From positions 1 through 40,537 of the forward strand of contig JABFSE010000034.1 in NCBI GenBank assembly GCA_013140765.1: a DNA stretch of 40,537 nucleotides. Reading direction: 5' to 3'. Within the stretch, counting starts at the first letter, position 1; each line of letters starts with the position of its first letter. The position numbers and the translations under genes are program-made. Positions 1 through 8,309 of the stretch are shown piece by piece. This DNA is from Sulfuriferula sp. GTDB lineage: Bacteria > Pseudomonadota > Gammaproteobacteria > Burkholderiales > Sulfuriferulaceae. A model generated the notes under the pieces. It did no database searches. It was not told where the DNA came from and saw only the letters and a program-made list of their open reading frames with translations.

Positions 1-80
1 TCCCGAACAGGGCCGTGAAACGAGACTGCGCCAATGATAGTGTGGATTACCCATGTGAAAGTAGGTCATCGTCAGACTCC
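1..80 (+). rRNA. rrf: 5S ribosomal RNA, 3' part
   Basis: The first 80 bases match the 3' two-thirds of bacterial 5S rRNA. The conserved CCGAAC loop, GTGAAACG, GATAGTGTGG and CATGTGAAAGTAGG blocks occur in the right order. The 5' part lies outside the window. It is followed at once by a strong terminator, so this is the distal end of an rRNA operon. The exact 3' end is estimated. Confidence 0.93.
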
Positions 81-88
81 CCATAACA

Positions 89-122
89 AAAACCCCCATC
101 CGAAATTCGGTGGGGGTTTTTT
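89..122 (+). terminator. Rho-independent terminator of the rRNA operon
   Basis: AACCCCCA and TGGGGGTT form a G/C-rich stem around an inner CCG/CGG pairing, followed by a run of seven T. It lies about 10 bases after the 5S end. It also faces the end of the minus-strand tcdA gene at 193. Confidence 0.9.
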
Positions 123-192
123 ATTGCCCGATCTTCGCGAAAATAACTAAAATTGAGATAATGCTGACCTAACGAGCGTCAGGCTATGGCAG

Positions 193-942
193 CTATTCTA
201 ATATATCTGTTGTGCTGTTTGTTAGTAATAACCTGCGTATCACTTCGCCAGCGAGCATGAGTCCGAACAGCGGTGGCATGTAGCTAATAGTACCATTCAC
301 TGCGCGTGCGCGGCCTGGTCCGTCAACGGCAACGGGTGGTAGTGGGTCTGCGGGTTGTTCGTCTGAATAAACGGTCAATATGCCTTTGCGTATGCCTAAT
401 TTGTGCAAGCGTTTGCGCATAATGCGAGCTAATGGGCACATTTCGGTTTTGCTGATGTCGGCTAATTTTATCTTGGCCGGGTCTAGTCGATTGCCCGCGC
501 CCATGCTCGATGCCACATTTAAGCCGCGTTGTAGGCTGGTGGCTACTAAGGCGACTTTGCAATTGAGTGAGTCTATGCAGTCTATGACATAATCTACATC
601 GGCGGGTACGTAGTCAAGCATGTTTTCTGTACTTAAAAATACTTGATGCGTAGTCAGTTCGCAGGCTGGGTTAATGTTGCGTATGCGCTCTCGCATCAGC
701 TCAATTTTGGCTAATCCGACTGTGGATAATAGCGCGGGCAATTGGCGATTGATGTTGCTGGCGGCGACGTGGTCATGGTCAACCAAAGTGAGCTTGCCTA
801 CCCCCGCACGCGCTAAGGCTTCCGCACAATAGGAGCCTACGCCGCCCAAGCCTGCGACAAACACGTGTTTGTTAGCTAATAGCTGTATGCCAGTTGCGCC
901 GATTAGAATTTCGGTGCGTTCAAATTGTGCGGGTGTCGTCAT
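193..942 (-). CDS. tcdA: tRNA threonylcarbamoyladenosine dehydratase
   Basis: This 249-residue protein is of the ThiF/MoeB/E1-like superfamily. The nucleotide-binding segment GLGGVGSYCAEALARAG is at about residues 31-47, followed by VDHDHVAASNINRQ. The family (CsdL/TcdA) uses ATP to cyclise t6A37 in tRNA to ct6A, and its length and C-terminal EVIRRLL fit better than the MoeB or ThiF branches. The start overlaps the hemW stop by 4 bp, so it is the last gene of the rph-rdgB-hemW-tcdA run. A MoeB-like role is possible but less likely. Confidence 0.88.
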   Translation of the reverse strand: MTTPAQFERTEILIGATGIQLLANKHVFVAGLGGVGSYCAEALARAGVGKLTLVDHDHVAASNINRQLPALLSTVGLAKIELMRERIRNINPACELTTHQVFLSTENMLDYVPADVDYVIDCIDSLNCKVALVATSLQRGLNVASSMGAGNRLDPAKIKLADISKTEMCPLARIMRKRLHKLGIRKGILTVYSDEQPADPLPPVAVDGPGRARAVNGTISYMPPLFGLMLAGEVIRRLLLTNSTTDILE

Positions 943-2102
943 GTTGTCGGTAAGAATAAAGCCAGTAAGTCGTTGAGGAAGCGTTGCCCGAGTGCGGTAG
1001 GCATGATGTGTTTGTAATCGCGGCTGATTAAACCTTGTGCTTCTGCGGTATTGAGCTGTTGTTGTATCGCGGTAATGGGCAAGCCTGTGCGCTCGGTGAA
1101 TAGGCTAATATCAAAACCATTTGTTAAACGTAGCGCGTTCATCATGAATTCAAACGCGCGTTCGGCTGGCGTGATGATGTTTTCCAGCTGTACTGGCGTG
1201 CCTGCCAGTGCTTGCTCCATATAGTCACGCGGATGTTTGTGGCGCATTTGGCGAATGATGCGGTCATGAAATGACAATTTGCTATGTGCGCCTGCGCCTA
1301 TGCCCAGGTAATCACCAAATTGCCAATAATTAAGATTATGTCGCGCCCTACGTTGCGGTTGCGCGAAAGCGGAAGTTTCGTAATGTTGATAGCCTGCTTG
1401 CGCTAATGTCGTTTCTATCATGATTTGCATGTCGGCGGATAAGTCGTCGTCAGGCAAATTGGGCGGCTGGTGATGGAACGGTGTGTTCGGCTCTAGCGTC
1501 AGGTGGTAGCACGACAAATGCGGCGGCGCGTAATTTAGCGCGGTGTTAATGTCTAGTTGCGCCTGCGTTAGGGTTTGATTCGGTAGCGCGTACATTAAAT
1601 CCAGATTGTAATTGTCAAAAGTGGTGGCGGCAATTTCTATCGCGCGATGGGCTTCTTTATCATCGTGGATGCGACCTAGTTGTTGTAAGTGCTGTGCGTT
1701 AAAGCTCTGTATGCCTAGCGATAGGCGATTGATACCTGCTGATTTGAATTCGCTAAACTTAGTTGCTTCTACCGTACCTGGGTTGGCTTCTAGGGTGACT
1801 TCGGCGAAGAAATCCAGTTTTAACAAACTGCGTACTGTGGTGAGTATGCTATCTATACCCTCACCCGAAAACAGGCTGGGTGTGCCGCCGCCAAAGAAAA
1901 TGCTGTGGATGCCGCGTCCCCAGATGAGCGGTAACGCGCTTTCTAAATCGCGGCTTAATGCTGCTATATAGTGTTGTTCAGGTATCGTTTCGCGTGCCGT
2001 GTGTGAGTTAAAGTCGCAATAGGGACATTTTTTCACGCACCACGGAATATGAATGTACAGCGAGAGCGGCGGCAGTGCGCTGAGATTATGGTGTAATGGC
2101 AT
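939..2102 (-). CDS. hemW: Radical SAM heme chaperone HemW
   Basis: A 387-residue radical SAM protein. The cluster motif CVKKCPYCDF (C-x3-C-x2-C) is at about residues 22-31 and GGGTPS follows at about 71. The HemW C-terminal region (AFEFMMNALRL, then a winged-helix-like end) is present. HemW is related to oxygen-independent coproporphyrinogen oxidase HemN, but the family is known to bind and transfer heme rather than act as the oxidase. It overlaps rdgB by 17 bp and tcdA by 4 bp, indicating a translationally coupled operon. Confidence 0.9.
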   Translation of the reverse strand: MPLHHNLSALPPLSLYIHIPWCVKKCPYCDFNSHTARETIPEQHYIAALSRDLESALPLIWGRGIHSIFFGGGTPSLFSGEGIDSILTTVRSLLKLDFFAEVTLEANPGTVEATKFSEFKSAGINRLSLGIQSFNAQHLQQLGRIHDDKEAHRAIEIAATTFDNYNLDLMYALPNQTLTQAQLDINTALNYAPPHLSCYHLTLEPNTPFHHQPPNLPDDDLSADMQIMIETTLAQAGYQHYETSAFAQPQRRARHNLNYWQFGDYLGIGAGAHSKLSFHDRIIRQMRHKHPRDYMEQALAGTPVQLENIITPAERAFEFMMNALRLTNGFDISLFTERTGLPITAIQQQLNTAEAQGLISRDYKHIMPTALGQRFLNDLLALFLPTT

Positions 2103-2685
2103 GGGTGTTTTGGAGTTGTGCGATGAGCTGAGTGAGTGCTTGCCCGCGATGACTGAGCGCGTCTTTTTCTGCGCTGGATAATTCAGCGGCAGTTTTATTT
2201 AACGCGGGTATGAAAAAATGCGGGTCATAGCCAAAGCCAGCTTCACCACGAGGGGTGTCAATGATTTCACCATACCAACGACCTTCGGCAATGAGTGGCT
2301 GTGGGTCATCGGCATGACGTAAATAAACCATCATGCAGTAGTAATAAGCCTCACGTTGCGGGTTGCCTGCCAAAGCGGCGATGAGCTTGGCATTATTGCG
2401 TTGATCAGATTTAGGCTCGCCTGCAAAGCGGGCAGAATGCACGCCAGGTGAGCCGCCTAGTGCGGTTACGCAGATGCCTGAGTCGTCAGCGAGTGCTGGC
2501 AAGCCTGTTAATTTAGCGGCATGACGGGCTTTGGTGATGCAGTTTTCAATAAAAGTGGGGTGCGGCTCTTCGGCTTCGGGCACGTTGTAGTGTGATTGCG
2601 GCTGTGCTTCACAGCCTAGCGGCGCAAGTAAGCGATTTATTTCACGTAGTTTGCCCGCATTGTTGCTGGCAATGACAATGTTCAT
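2086..2685 (-). CDS. rdgB: XTP/dITP pyrophosphatase (RdgB/HAM1)
   Basis: A 199-residue protein with the HAM1/RdgB signature. [10 protein letters not shown] at the N-terminus binds the triphosphate, ADDSGI holds the catalytic acid near residue 66, and GYDPHF and SHRGQAL follow. The enzyme removes non-canonical purine nucleotides (ITP, dITP, XTP) by hydrolysis to the monophosphate. It overlaps rph upstream by 4 bp (ATGA) and hemW downstream by 17 bp. Length is typical of the family. Confidence 0.93.
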   Translation of the reverse strand: MNIVIASNNAGKLREINRLLAPLGCEAQPQSHYNVPEAEEPHPTFIENCITKARHAAKLTGLPALADDSGICVTALGGSPGVHSARFAGEPKSDQRNNAKLIAALAGNPQREAYYYCMMVYLRHADDPQPLIAEGRWYGEIIDTPRGEAGFGYDPHFFIPALNKTAAELSSAEKDALSHRGQALTQLIAQLQNTHAITP

Positions 2686-3395
2686 GCGAGAGCCTGATGT
2701 TGTAGCGCGATAAGTTGCTGTATGCCATGCTCGGCTAAATCCAGCATGGCGTTTAGCTCGCTGCGATTGTAAGTTGCGCCCTCAGCCGTGCCTTGCACCT
2801 CTATCATGCCGCCGCTACCTGTCATGACTACATTCATATCAGTATCGCATTCTGAGTCTTCAGCGTAATCCAAATCCAAAACGGGTATGCCTTGGTAGAT
2901 GCCGACAGAAATCGCGGCGACAAAATCGCGTATTGGCGATGTGGATAATTTACCTTGTTGCAAGAGCAAGTTAATCGCATCGTGCGCGGCGACAAATGCG
3001 CCTGTGATAGATGCGGTGCGCGTGCCGCCGTCGGCTTGGATAACATCACAATCTATGTGTAAAGTGCGCTCGCCTAAAGCGTGTAAATCCACTGCCGCCC
3101 GTAGCGACCGACCGATTAAACGCTGTATCTCTTGCGTGCGTCCAGACTGTTTACCTCGCGCCGCTTCTCTATCCATGCGGGTGCTGGTAGAACGCGGCAA
3201 CATGCCATATTCTGCTGTTAGCCAGCCTTGATTTTTGCCTTTGAGAAAACCAGGTGCTTTTTCTTCTATGCTGGCGGTGCAGATAACATGGGTGTCGCCA
3301 CAGCGTATCAATACCGAGCCTTCAGCATGTTTAGTGTAATGGCGGGTGATATGAATATCGCGGAGTTGATTGTTTAATCGCTGGCTGGGGCGCAT
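2682..3395 (-). CDS. rph: Ribonuclease PH
   Basis: A 237-residue phosphorolytic 3'-5' exoribonuclease that trims the 3' ends of tRNA precursors. It begins MRPSQR, with the conserved phosphate-binding segment around [11 protein letters not shown] and [21 protein letters not shown] (about residues 64-96) and the [12 protein letters not shown] motif at about 113. A clear AAGGA lies 6 bases before the ATG. Full length, with no sign of the frameshift known in some E. coli strains. The rph-rdgB-hemW order is common in betaproteobacteria. Confidence 0.95.
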   Translation of the reverse strand: MRPSQRLNNQLRDIHITRHYTKHAEGSVLIRCGDTHVICTASIEEKAPGFLKGKNQGWLTAEYGMLPRSTSTRMDREAARGKQSGRTQEIQRLIGRSLRAAVDLHALGERTLHIDCDVIQADGGTRTASITGAFVAAHDAINLLLQQGKLSTSPIRDFVAAISVGIYQGIPVLDLDYAEDSECDTDMNVVMTGSGGMIEVQGTAEGATYNRSELNAMLDLAEHGIQQLIALQHQALA

Positions 3396-3403
3396 GAGTG
3401 TCC

Positions 3404-4312
3404 TTAACGGTTGCTGTCAGAAAATTTCTTAATGGTGTTTTGTATTTCGGCAATGGCGCGTTCTACCTCATCTTCTGCTAAGTCAGCAGGGGTGGGGGTG
3501 AATTCATCCATTTTGGTGGTGAACGTGTTAATAGGCATGGCCACGGTTGATACCGACTGGCCGTCATTGGTATCGTCAGCTTCCCAAGTCATGGCAATGG
3601 CTGATAAATTATCGCCATGCTTACCTGCGCGGAGCTCGGCGTGATCCATGAGAAACTCAACCGCACGTGCGAGGGGAAAGGTGCGTAGCGTGGTCGCAAT
3701 CTGCTCTGTGGTCAACATGCCCCATAAGCCATCCGTACACATTAAAATAGAATCACGTTCGGCTAATGGCATAGGGCGCGACATTTCAATTTCGGGCACT
3801 AAATAGCCACCTAGGCAATTATAAACCTTGTTGCGATCTGGATGTGTTTTCATCTCATCTTCGGTAATCAAGCCGTCATCACACAATTGCTGTACGCTGG
3901 AGTGGTCATGCGTGCGGGCGACTAGCCCGTTGTCGCTAAAGAGATAAAGGCGTGAATCACCAACGTGTGCCCACCATACCGTATCATCCTGTATCACACA
4001 GGCGACACACGTCGTGTGCGGTGCATCGGGTAGTTTTTCTTTGCTGGTATAGGCGTTAATGGCATCATGCGCACGCTGAATTGCGCCATGTAAAAAGCTC
4101 GCTGGGTCGCGTAACTTAGGGCGAGTGTGTTTTTGGAAGGTTTCGGCTAAGACTTTTACGGTAATCTGCGCCGCAATTTCGCCGTGTAAGTGCCCACCCA
4201 TACCGTCCGCGACCACCATTAGCAAAGCGTCGCGGCTGTAAGAGTAAGCAATGCGATCCTGGTTGTAGCGACGACCGCCTTGACGGCTGGCTTGGTAGAT
4301 AGAAAAGCGCAT
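3404..4312 (-). CDS. PP2C-family protein serine/threonine phosphatase
   Basis: A 302-residue soluble phosphatase of the PPM/PP2C family. Metal-binding motifs are in order: [16 protein letters not shown] (about 34-49), [10 protein letters not shown] (about 115), CTDGLWGML (about 193) and GDNLSAIAM (about 233), supplying the Asp residues of the Mn/Mg centre. About 60 acidic residues follow the catalytic domain. It lies 20 bp downstream of a Ser/Thr kinase on the same strand, forming a likely antagonistic pair. The start is the ATG at 4312; the ribosome site is weak. Confidence 0.9.
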   Translation of the reverse strand: MRFSIYQASRQGGRRYNQDRIAYSYSRDALLMVVADGMGGHLHGEIAAQITVKVLAETFQKHTRPKLRDPASFLHGAIQRAHDAINAYTSKEKLPDAPHTTCVACVIQDDTVWWAHVGDSRLYLFSDNGLVARTHDHSSVQQLCDDGLITEDEMKTHPDRNKVYNCLGGYLVPEIEMSRPMPLAERDSILMCTDGLWGMLTTEQIATTLRTFPLARAVEFLMDHAELRAGKHGDNLSAIAMTWEADDTNDGQSVSTVAMPINTFTTKMDEFTPTPADLAEDEVERAIAEIQNTIKKFSDSNR

Positions 4313-4332
4313 ATAAGTTCTCGAGTAGAAAA

Positions 4333-5274
4333 TTAAAAGATGTCTTTGTATAAGGTGTTGCGTATGTTGTCTAACATGCTAGGGGGTTTAATGACTAAAT
4401 CACGGGTTTCCATGATGGCTTTTTGTAGCGAAAATACACTTTGTGGACGCGTGAGATGATCCAGCTGTAAACACTCGTCAACGATAGCGAGCATTTCAGG
4501 CGAGTATTTGCCTTGCCAGGCCTTGCTTGCTGGAATCAACTTGTCATTGAGCAACCGTGTATCTGCCGCGATAGGCGGCCCCCCTGCCAAGCAAGCGTAC
4601 ATCGTCGCGCCTATGCTGTATATATCTGTCCAAGGCCCCATCAGCGTTGGGTCGGTATATTGCTCAGGTGCGGCAAAGCCTGGTGTGTACATGGTCATCA
4701 TTTTTGGTTGCTCTTTGGTCAGCGTTTGCCTAGCAGCACCAAAATCGATGAGCACTGGCGAGCCATCCATGCGGATATAAATGTTGGATGGTTTAATATC
4801 CAGGTGTAATAATTTTTGCGTGTGTACCTCACGTAAGCCGTTGAGCAATTCGGCAAATACTCGACGGATAAAGCTCTCTTTTACATCGCCACGGTGAGAG
4901 CGAATAAACTCCTGCAAGGTTTTGCCGCGCTCATAGCGCATGACCATATAAACGGTATCATTAGCGCGAAAAAAATTCTCCACACGTACCACGTTAGGGT
5001 GCAAAATACGCGCCAATGAGCGACCCTCCTCAAAGAAGAAACGCATACCATAGCGGAATGTTTGCATGTTTTCGTCGGTGATAGGGACAACTAAGTCGTT
5101 GTCGCCACGTTTAACTAAACTACCTGGTAAGTATTCTTTAATGGCAACAGCCTGATCATTGGTATCGTATGCCAAATAGACCAAACTAAAACCGCCGCCG
5201 CCGATTTTACGAACGATACGGTAGTCCATTAACTGGTAACCGTTAGGCAGTGCGTTATTGGGTGGTGTGGTCAT
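4333..5274 (-). CDS. Hanks-type serine/threonine protein kinase
   Basis: A 313-residue cytosolic kinase. The glycine loop IGGGGFSLVYLA, VAIKEYLP (ATP-binding Lys), HLDIKPSNIYI (catalytic loop), DFGAA and GFAAPEQY (activation loop end) are all intact. There is no transmembrane segment or PASTA domain, unlike many bacterial Ser/Thr kinases. The reading frame stays open for 43 further codons upstream to 5403, but that would run through the yicC start region and has no family similarity, so the ATG at 5274 is chosen. It pairs with the PP2C phosphatase immediately downstream. Substrates are unknown. Confidence 0.88.
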   Translation of the reverse strand: MTTPPNNALPNGYQLMDYRIVRKIGGGGFSLVYLAYDTNDQAVAIKEYLPGSLVKRGDNDLVVPITDENMQTFRYGMRFFFEEGRSLARILHPNVVRVENFFRANDTVYMVMRYERGKTLQEFIRSHRGDVKESFIRRVFAELLNGLREVHTQKLLHLDIKPSNIYIRMDGSPVLIDFGAARQTLTKEQPKMMTMYTPGFAAPEQYTDPTLMGPWTDIYSIGATMYACLAGGPPIAADTRLLNDKLIPASKAWQGKYSPEMLAIVDECLQLDHLTRPQSVFSLQKAIMETRDLVIKPPSMLDNIRNTLYKDIF

Positions 5275-5281
5275 GAGTAGT

Positions 5282-5312
5282 ATTATATGTATAGAACAGA
5301 ACCAAAGTGTAA
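5282..5312 (-). promoter_or_regulatory. Candidate promoter of the kinase/phosphatase pair
   Basis: On the minus strand a perfect TATAAT is at 5287-5282 and TTACAC at 5312-5307, with a rather long 19-bp spacer. The predicted start of transcription is about 5275, right at the ATG (5274), so the mRNA would be leaderless or nearly so. No Shine-Dalgarno sequence is seen before that ATG, which fits. Confidence 0.4.
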
Positions 5313-5349
5313 TTTTCGGGATTATCGGACAGAAAGTAAAGGAAGATTT

Positions 5350-6213
5350 GTGATTAGTAGCATGACAGGCTATGCCAGCGCGACATTGAATCAACATGGA
5401 CAAACATTAAGCGTCGATTTACGCACCGTCAACTCGCGTTATTTAGAGTGGCATTTTCGTGCGGGGGACGAGTTTCGTGGGCTAGAATCATCATTACGCG
5501 AGCACGTGCAACGCCATATTACACGCGGAAAATTGGAGTGTCGCATTAGTTTAAGTGCTGCTAATCAAGCCGATAATGCCGCGCAAATTAACGCGCAAGC
5601 ATTAACCGAACTCGCCGACTTGGCACAACAAATTAACGCTAAATTTGCACAAGCAACCCCCTTATCCGTAGCGGAAATTTTGCGCTGGCCTGGCGTATTA
5701 GCCACACCAGCGGCGGGTATAGATTTGCCCGTGGCAACAGCCAGCCTGTTCAACGAAGCATTGGCAGCATTGCAATTAAGCCGACAAGCCGAAGGCGCAA
5801 AACTGGCGGCGCATATTGCTGAACGGCTGGACGCAATAGCAGCGCACATCACGCAAATACAACCGCGTTTGCCGATGATAATGAGCGCGTATCAAGCAAA
5901 AATCCAACAGCGTTTTGCCGAGCTGACAGGGCGCACGGACGATGAGCGAATAACGCAAGAAGTCGCGCTATTCGCACAAAAAATCGACATAGACGAAGAG
6001 CTATCCCGCCTAAACATGCACTTGCAAGCAGTGCGTGACATGCTCAAAAAAGGCGGCGTAGTCGGTAAACGGTTGGATTTTATGATGCAAGAGCTGAACC
6101 GCGAAGCAAATACCTTGGGTGCAAAATCAGTGAGCGTAGAAACCACGCAAGTCGCAATGGAGCTGAAAGTGCTGATAGAGCAAATGCGTGAGCAGATACA
6201 AAATATAGAGTAA
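5350..6213 (+). CDS. yicC: YicC-family endoribonuclease-like protein
   Basis: A 287-residue protein from a GTG start at 5350, the same length as E. coli YicC. It begins V-ISSMTGYASA, the family N-terminus, and ends with the conserved GKRLDFMMQELNREANTLG...VELKVLIEQMREQIQNIE region. AAAGGAAG lies 5 bases before the GTG. An open extension reaches 5287, but it overlaps the divergent kinase promoter and lacks family similarity. YicC proteins are reported endoribonucleases with YicC_N and DUF1732 domains. Usually followed by gmk, which is absent here. Confidence 0.9.
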   Translation: MISSMTGYASATLNQHGQTLSVDLRTVNSRYLEWHFRAGDEFRGLESSLREHVQRHITRGKLECRISLSAANQADNAAQINAQALTELADLAQQINAKFAQATPLSVAEILRWPGVLATPAAGIDLPVATASLFNEALAALQLSRQAEGAKLAAHIAERLDAIAAHITQIQPRLPMIMSAYQAKIQQRFAELTGRTDDERITQEVALFAQKIDIDEELSRLNMHLQAVRDMLKKGGVVGKRLDFMMQELNREANTLGAKSVSVETTQVAMELKVLIEQMREQIQNIE

Positions 6214-6220
6214 GTTTATC

Positions 6221-6248
6221 CTGCTAAATGTGAGTAAACATCTAGCAG
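6221..6248. terminator. Hairpin after yicC
   Basis: CTGCTAAATGT and ACATCTAGCAG can form an 11-bp stem with one mismatch around a 6-base loop, starting 8 bases after the yicC stop. No T-run follows on either strand, so termination is only suggested. Confidence 0.35.
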
Positions 6249-6254
6249 AATAAA

Positions 6255-6285
6255 TCAGGCATTTATTTGGTAAATAAACGCCTGA
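6255..6285. terminator. Long hairpin overlapping the end of the convergent gene
   Basis: TCAGGC-A-TTTATTT and AAATAAA-C-GCCTGA form a 14-bp stem with one A/C mismatch and a GGT loop. It covers the stop codon of the membrane-protein gene ending at 6263. With the hairpin at 6221 it separates the convergent yicC and minus-strand island transcripts. No classic T-tract. Confidence 0.4.
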
Positions 6286-6724
6286 AGTCCACACCATGTC
6301 GGCGTAGATAAAACTGATATACCAGCCCCGCAGCGACGGCGACGCTGACTTCGAGATTAAGGAATATCGCCATCCAGCTTTTCCAGAAGCTCACATTAGA
6401 AAAAGCGGTGCTTTTGCTGGAACCATCGACAAACTCAACTTTGCAACATCCTGTTGTACAATTCCTAACACCACTGGCGTGGTGGTTTCTGCTGACAGAG
6501 GTGCTGTAATCAACGCTGGCAACGGGTTTGTTAAGCGTTTGCGCCCAGCCCTCACAACTGGGCTGAAACCAGAAAGACACTAATCCTAAGTGCATTACAA
6601 CGACCAAAACAGCGACTAAGCCTAATCCACGCAACCAAACGCCGAGCTTGCTACGACCATCAGCGGTCGCAAACCTGGCTTGGAGTTCAGCGATTTTGTC
6701 GAGATTTGGCGGCTGATTATCCAT
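6263..6724 (-). CDS. Two-TM membrane protein of unknown function
   Basis: A 153-residue protein, not recognised. A soluble N-terminus (about 1-28) is followed by a hydrophobic helix (about 30-50, GLGLVAVLVVVMHLGLVSFW), an extracytoplasmic region of about 65 residues with four Cys (CEGW, then CTTGCCKVEF), and a second helix (about 117-137) ending in a basic tail. The Cys cluster between two membrane helices could be disulfide-bonded or bind metal; this is inference. It starts 2 bp after the DUF3617 gene stop, so it belongs to the 7562-6263 operon. Confidence 0.7.
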   Translation of the reverse strand: MDNQPPNLDKIAELQARFATADGRSKLGVWLRGLGLVAVLVVVMHLGLVSFWFQPSCEGWAQTLNKPVASVDYSTSVSRNHHASGVRNCTTGCCKVEFVDGSSKSTAFSNVSFWKSWMAIFLNLEVSVAVAAGLVYQFYLRRHGVDFRRLFTK

Positions 6725-6726
6725 GG

Positions 6727-7278
6727 CTAGTGCTTATGCTTGGCAGATTGTTGTGCTTGTTTGATGAGGTCGTCAAAGTTGACGGTTTGACCATTTCCCA
6801 GTGTCACACCTTCTGATTTAGCATTGGCTTTGCAATCACCGATACGGGTGCTGGTGTTGACCATATCGCCCATCACTTTATTGCCCATTTTCATGGGTTG
6901 GCCATTCACGGTGCTGCGGGCAACAGACTTGATGCTGTTGGCATTCAATTGTGTTACTTCTGTGTGGGTTTTGATGACACCGCTGGTTTTGTCGTTGCAG
7001 ACGCTATCGCTGATATAAGTATTGCCCTGTTTTTGATAAGTGGTTTTGCAATTAGCTTGTTTTTCATAATCAGCGGCTGCTTTTTCACTTTCAGCAATGG
7101 TGGCTGCATCCATACACTGACGTATGCTTTTAACCTTGCCGTCATTGTTAAATCCAGACGACTGCGTTTCCCACAGACCAGGTTTGATTTTAGGGTAATC
7201 AGCAGGAACGGCGGCGACTGCGTTGAGTGCGAATACGCTTAATGCCAGGCTGAGTGCGGTTAATGTATGGCCTTTCAT
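6727..7278 (-). CDS. DUF3617-family periplasmic protein
   Basis: A 183-residue protein from the ATG at 7278, which has GGAG 7 bases upstream and overlaps the previous stop (ATGA). A signal peptide (MKGHTLTALSLALSVFALNAVAA) ends near residue 23. DUF3617 hallmarks follow: IKPGLWET, a first Cys in QCMDAAT, NCKTTYQKQGNTY, and a final IGDC. The open frame extends to 7350, but that part is poorly protein-like and runs through the preceding gene. DUF3617 proteins have no established function. At least three related proteins lie in this island. Confidence 0.8.
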   Translation of the reverse strand: MKGHTLTALSLALSVFALNAVAAVPADYPKIKPGLWETQSSGFNNDGKVKSIRQCMDAATIAESEKAAADYEKQANCKTTYQKQGNTYISDSVCNDKTSGVIKTHTEVTQLNANSIKSVARSTVNGQPMKMGNKVMGDMVNTSTRIGDCKANAKSEGVTLGNGQTVNFDDLIKQAQQSAKHKH

Positions 7279-7562
7279 GGTTTTGCTCCTTGCGTTTTCA
7301 TATTGATGTTTTTTGTCGGGGTGCGTGGCGTACTCATCTTTGCCGCGCAACTGCCTGCGCCACAGCCACCATCTACCTGTTTTTTGATTTTTAACTGCTG
7401 GATTTTGGCGCGTTCGCCACCCTCGGCTGACGTGCTGGCAGGTTGGCTAACAAAGGGATTGGTATCCGCTTCAGTAGATTGTGCGGTTGCGGCGGCAATC
7501 AGGCTGATAGCAAATATGCCTATCATCGCACGCGGAATCGCATCCTGTTGTTCTTGATTCAT
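7275..7562 (-). CDS. Small exported or membrane-anchored protein with a CGAGSC motif
   Basis: A 95-residue protein, not recognised. A hydrophobic segment (about 12-28, AMIGIFAISLIAAATA) serves as signal or anchor. A Ser/Thr-rich linker, a basic segment (AKIQQLKIKKQ) and the two-Cys motif GGCGAGSCAAK at about 66-76 follow. The ATG at 7562 has GAGAGG 9 bases upstream; a TTG at 7571 abuts that site and is less likely. First gene of a three-gene minus-strand operon. The Cys pair resembles small metal- or redox-binding peptides only superficially. Confidence 0.6.
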   Translation of the reverse strand: MNQEQQDAIPRAMIGIFAISLIAAATAQSTEADTNPFVSQPASTSAEGGERAKIQQLKIKKQVDGGCGAGSCAAKMSTPRTPTKNINMKTQGAKP

Positions 7563-7645
7563 AGTGAGCAACCTCTCTGGTATCTTTTTGGATGTGCTTA
7601 TATTAGTTTATTTTGTCCATGGTGTGTGTGCAGGTGATGCAAACT

Positions 7646-7662
7646 CCCCCAACTATGGGGGG
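7646..7662. promoter_or_regulatory. G/C dyad 1 in the divergent promoter gap
   Basis: CCCCC-AACTAT-GGGGGG lies in the 176-bp gap between the minus-strand operon starting at 7562 and the plus-strand operon starting at 7739. It matches two other dyads at 13299 and 15919. Read in the direction of the plus-strand operon it has the same orientation as the others relative to their genes. No convincing -10 is seen at the spacing found for the other two. Confidence 0.6.
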
Positions 7663-7738
7663 AAGTGGTTGCTATGCGGCTAGTTTGGTATTTTTTTGGG
7701 TTAGCATGAGCGTGCTTAATTGAATAGGACTGGGCAGT

Positions 7739-8293
7739 ATGAAGCGTTTGGTACAAATAGCATGGTTGTTGGCATTCAGCGTTTTTTTAGGTGGATGCGA
7801 GACCTTGAGCAAATCGGAATGCGCGGTGGCGGATTGGCGCGGGCTGGGTGTGCAAGATGGTTTGCAAGGTCGCGTCGATACAGCGGCAGATTATTATGAA
7901 TCGTGCACCAAGCATGGCTACAGCGTCGATGTGAATAGCTACCGCGCTGGGCGGCAAGAGGGTTTGCGGCAGTATTGTCGTTATGACAATGCGGTGCGTG
8001 TTGGGCTGGCGGGCAAATCGTATCTGGGCGTGTGTGCGCCGAATATCGACGTGGATTTCCGACGCTTGCAATCAGCAGGCTATCGCGTGTATGAGGCAGA
8101 ACGCCGTTTGGATAAGCTAAAAGCTGAACAACGCGGGTTAGAGCGTGACTTGAGCGATAAAGAAACGCCACCTGCGCAAAAACCGAAGATACGCAGTCGC
8201 TTAGCGCAATTAGACGGTGAATTAAACGATGCGCGAGATGAGTTGGGCTATGCGCGGAGTAAGTTGGATAGGTTGTGGGATAGTTATCGTTAA
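7739..8293 (+). CDS. DUF2799-family lipoprotein
   Basis: A 184-residue lipoprotein. Its signal peptide has the lipobox LGGC with the lipidated Cys at residue 20. The DUF2799 pattern follows: ECAVADWRGLGVQDGLQG, YYESCTKHGYSVDVNSYRAGRQEGLRQYC, and a GKSYLGVCAP segment. The last 60 residues (RVYEAERRLDKLKAEQRGLERDL...) are predicted coiled coil. It heads a five-gene plus-strand operon (7739-11164) with gaps of 6-16 bp. The function of DUF2799 is unknown; outer membrane anchoring is inferred because there is no Asp at +2. Confidence 0.8.
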   Translation: MKRLVQIAWLLAFSVFLGGCETLSKSECAVADWRGLGVQDGLQGRVDTAADYYESCTKHGYSVDVNSYRAGRQEGLRQYCRYDNAVRVGLAGKSYLGVCAPNIDVDFRRLQSAGYRVYEAERRLDKLKAEQRGLERDLSDKETPPAQKPKIRSRLAQLDGELNDARDELGYARSKLDRLWDSYR

Positions 8294-8309
8294 TTGTTAA
8301 GGAGTTGTG

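Noticed and set aside
91-118. CCCCC...GGGGG near the 5S rRNA as a fourth dyad
   Set aside because: The spacer is long and itself forms a stem, and a T-run follows; it is an ordinary terminator.
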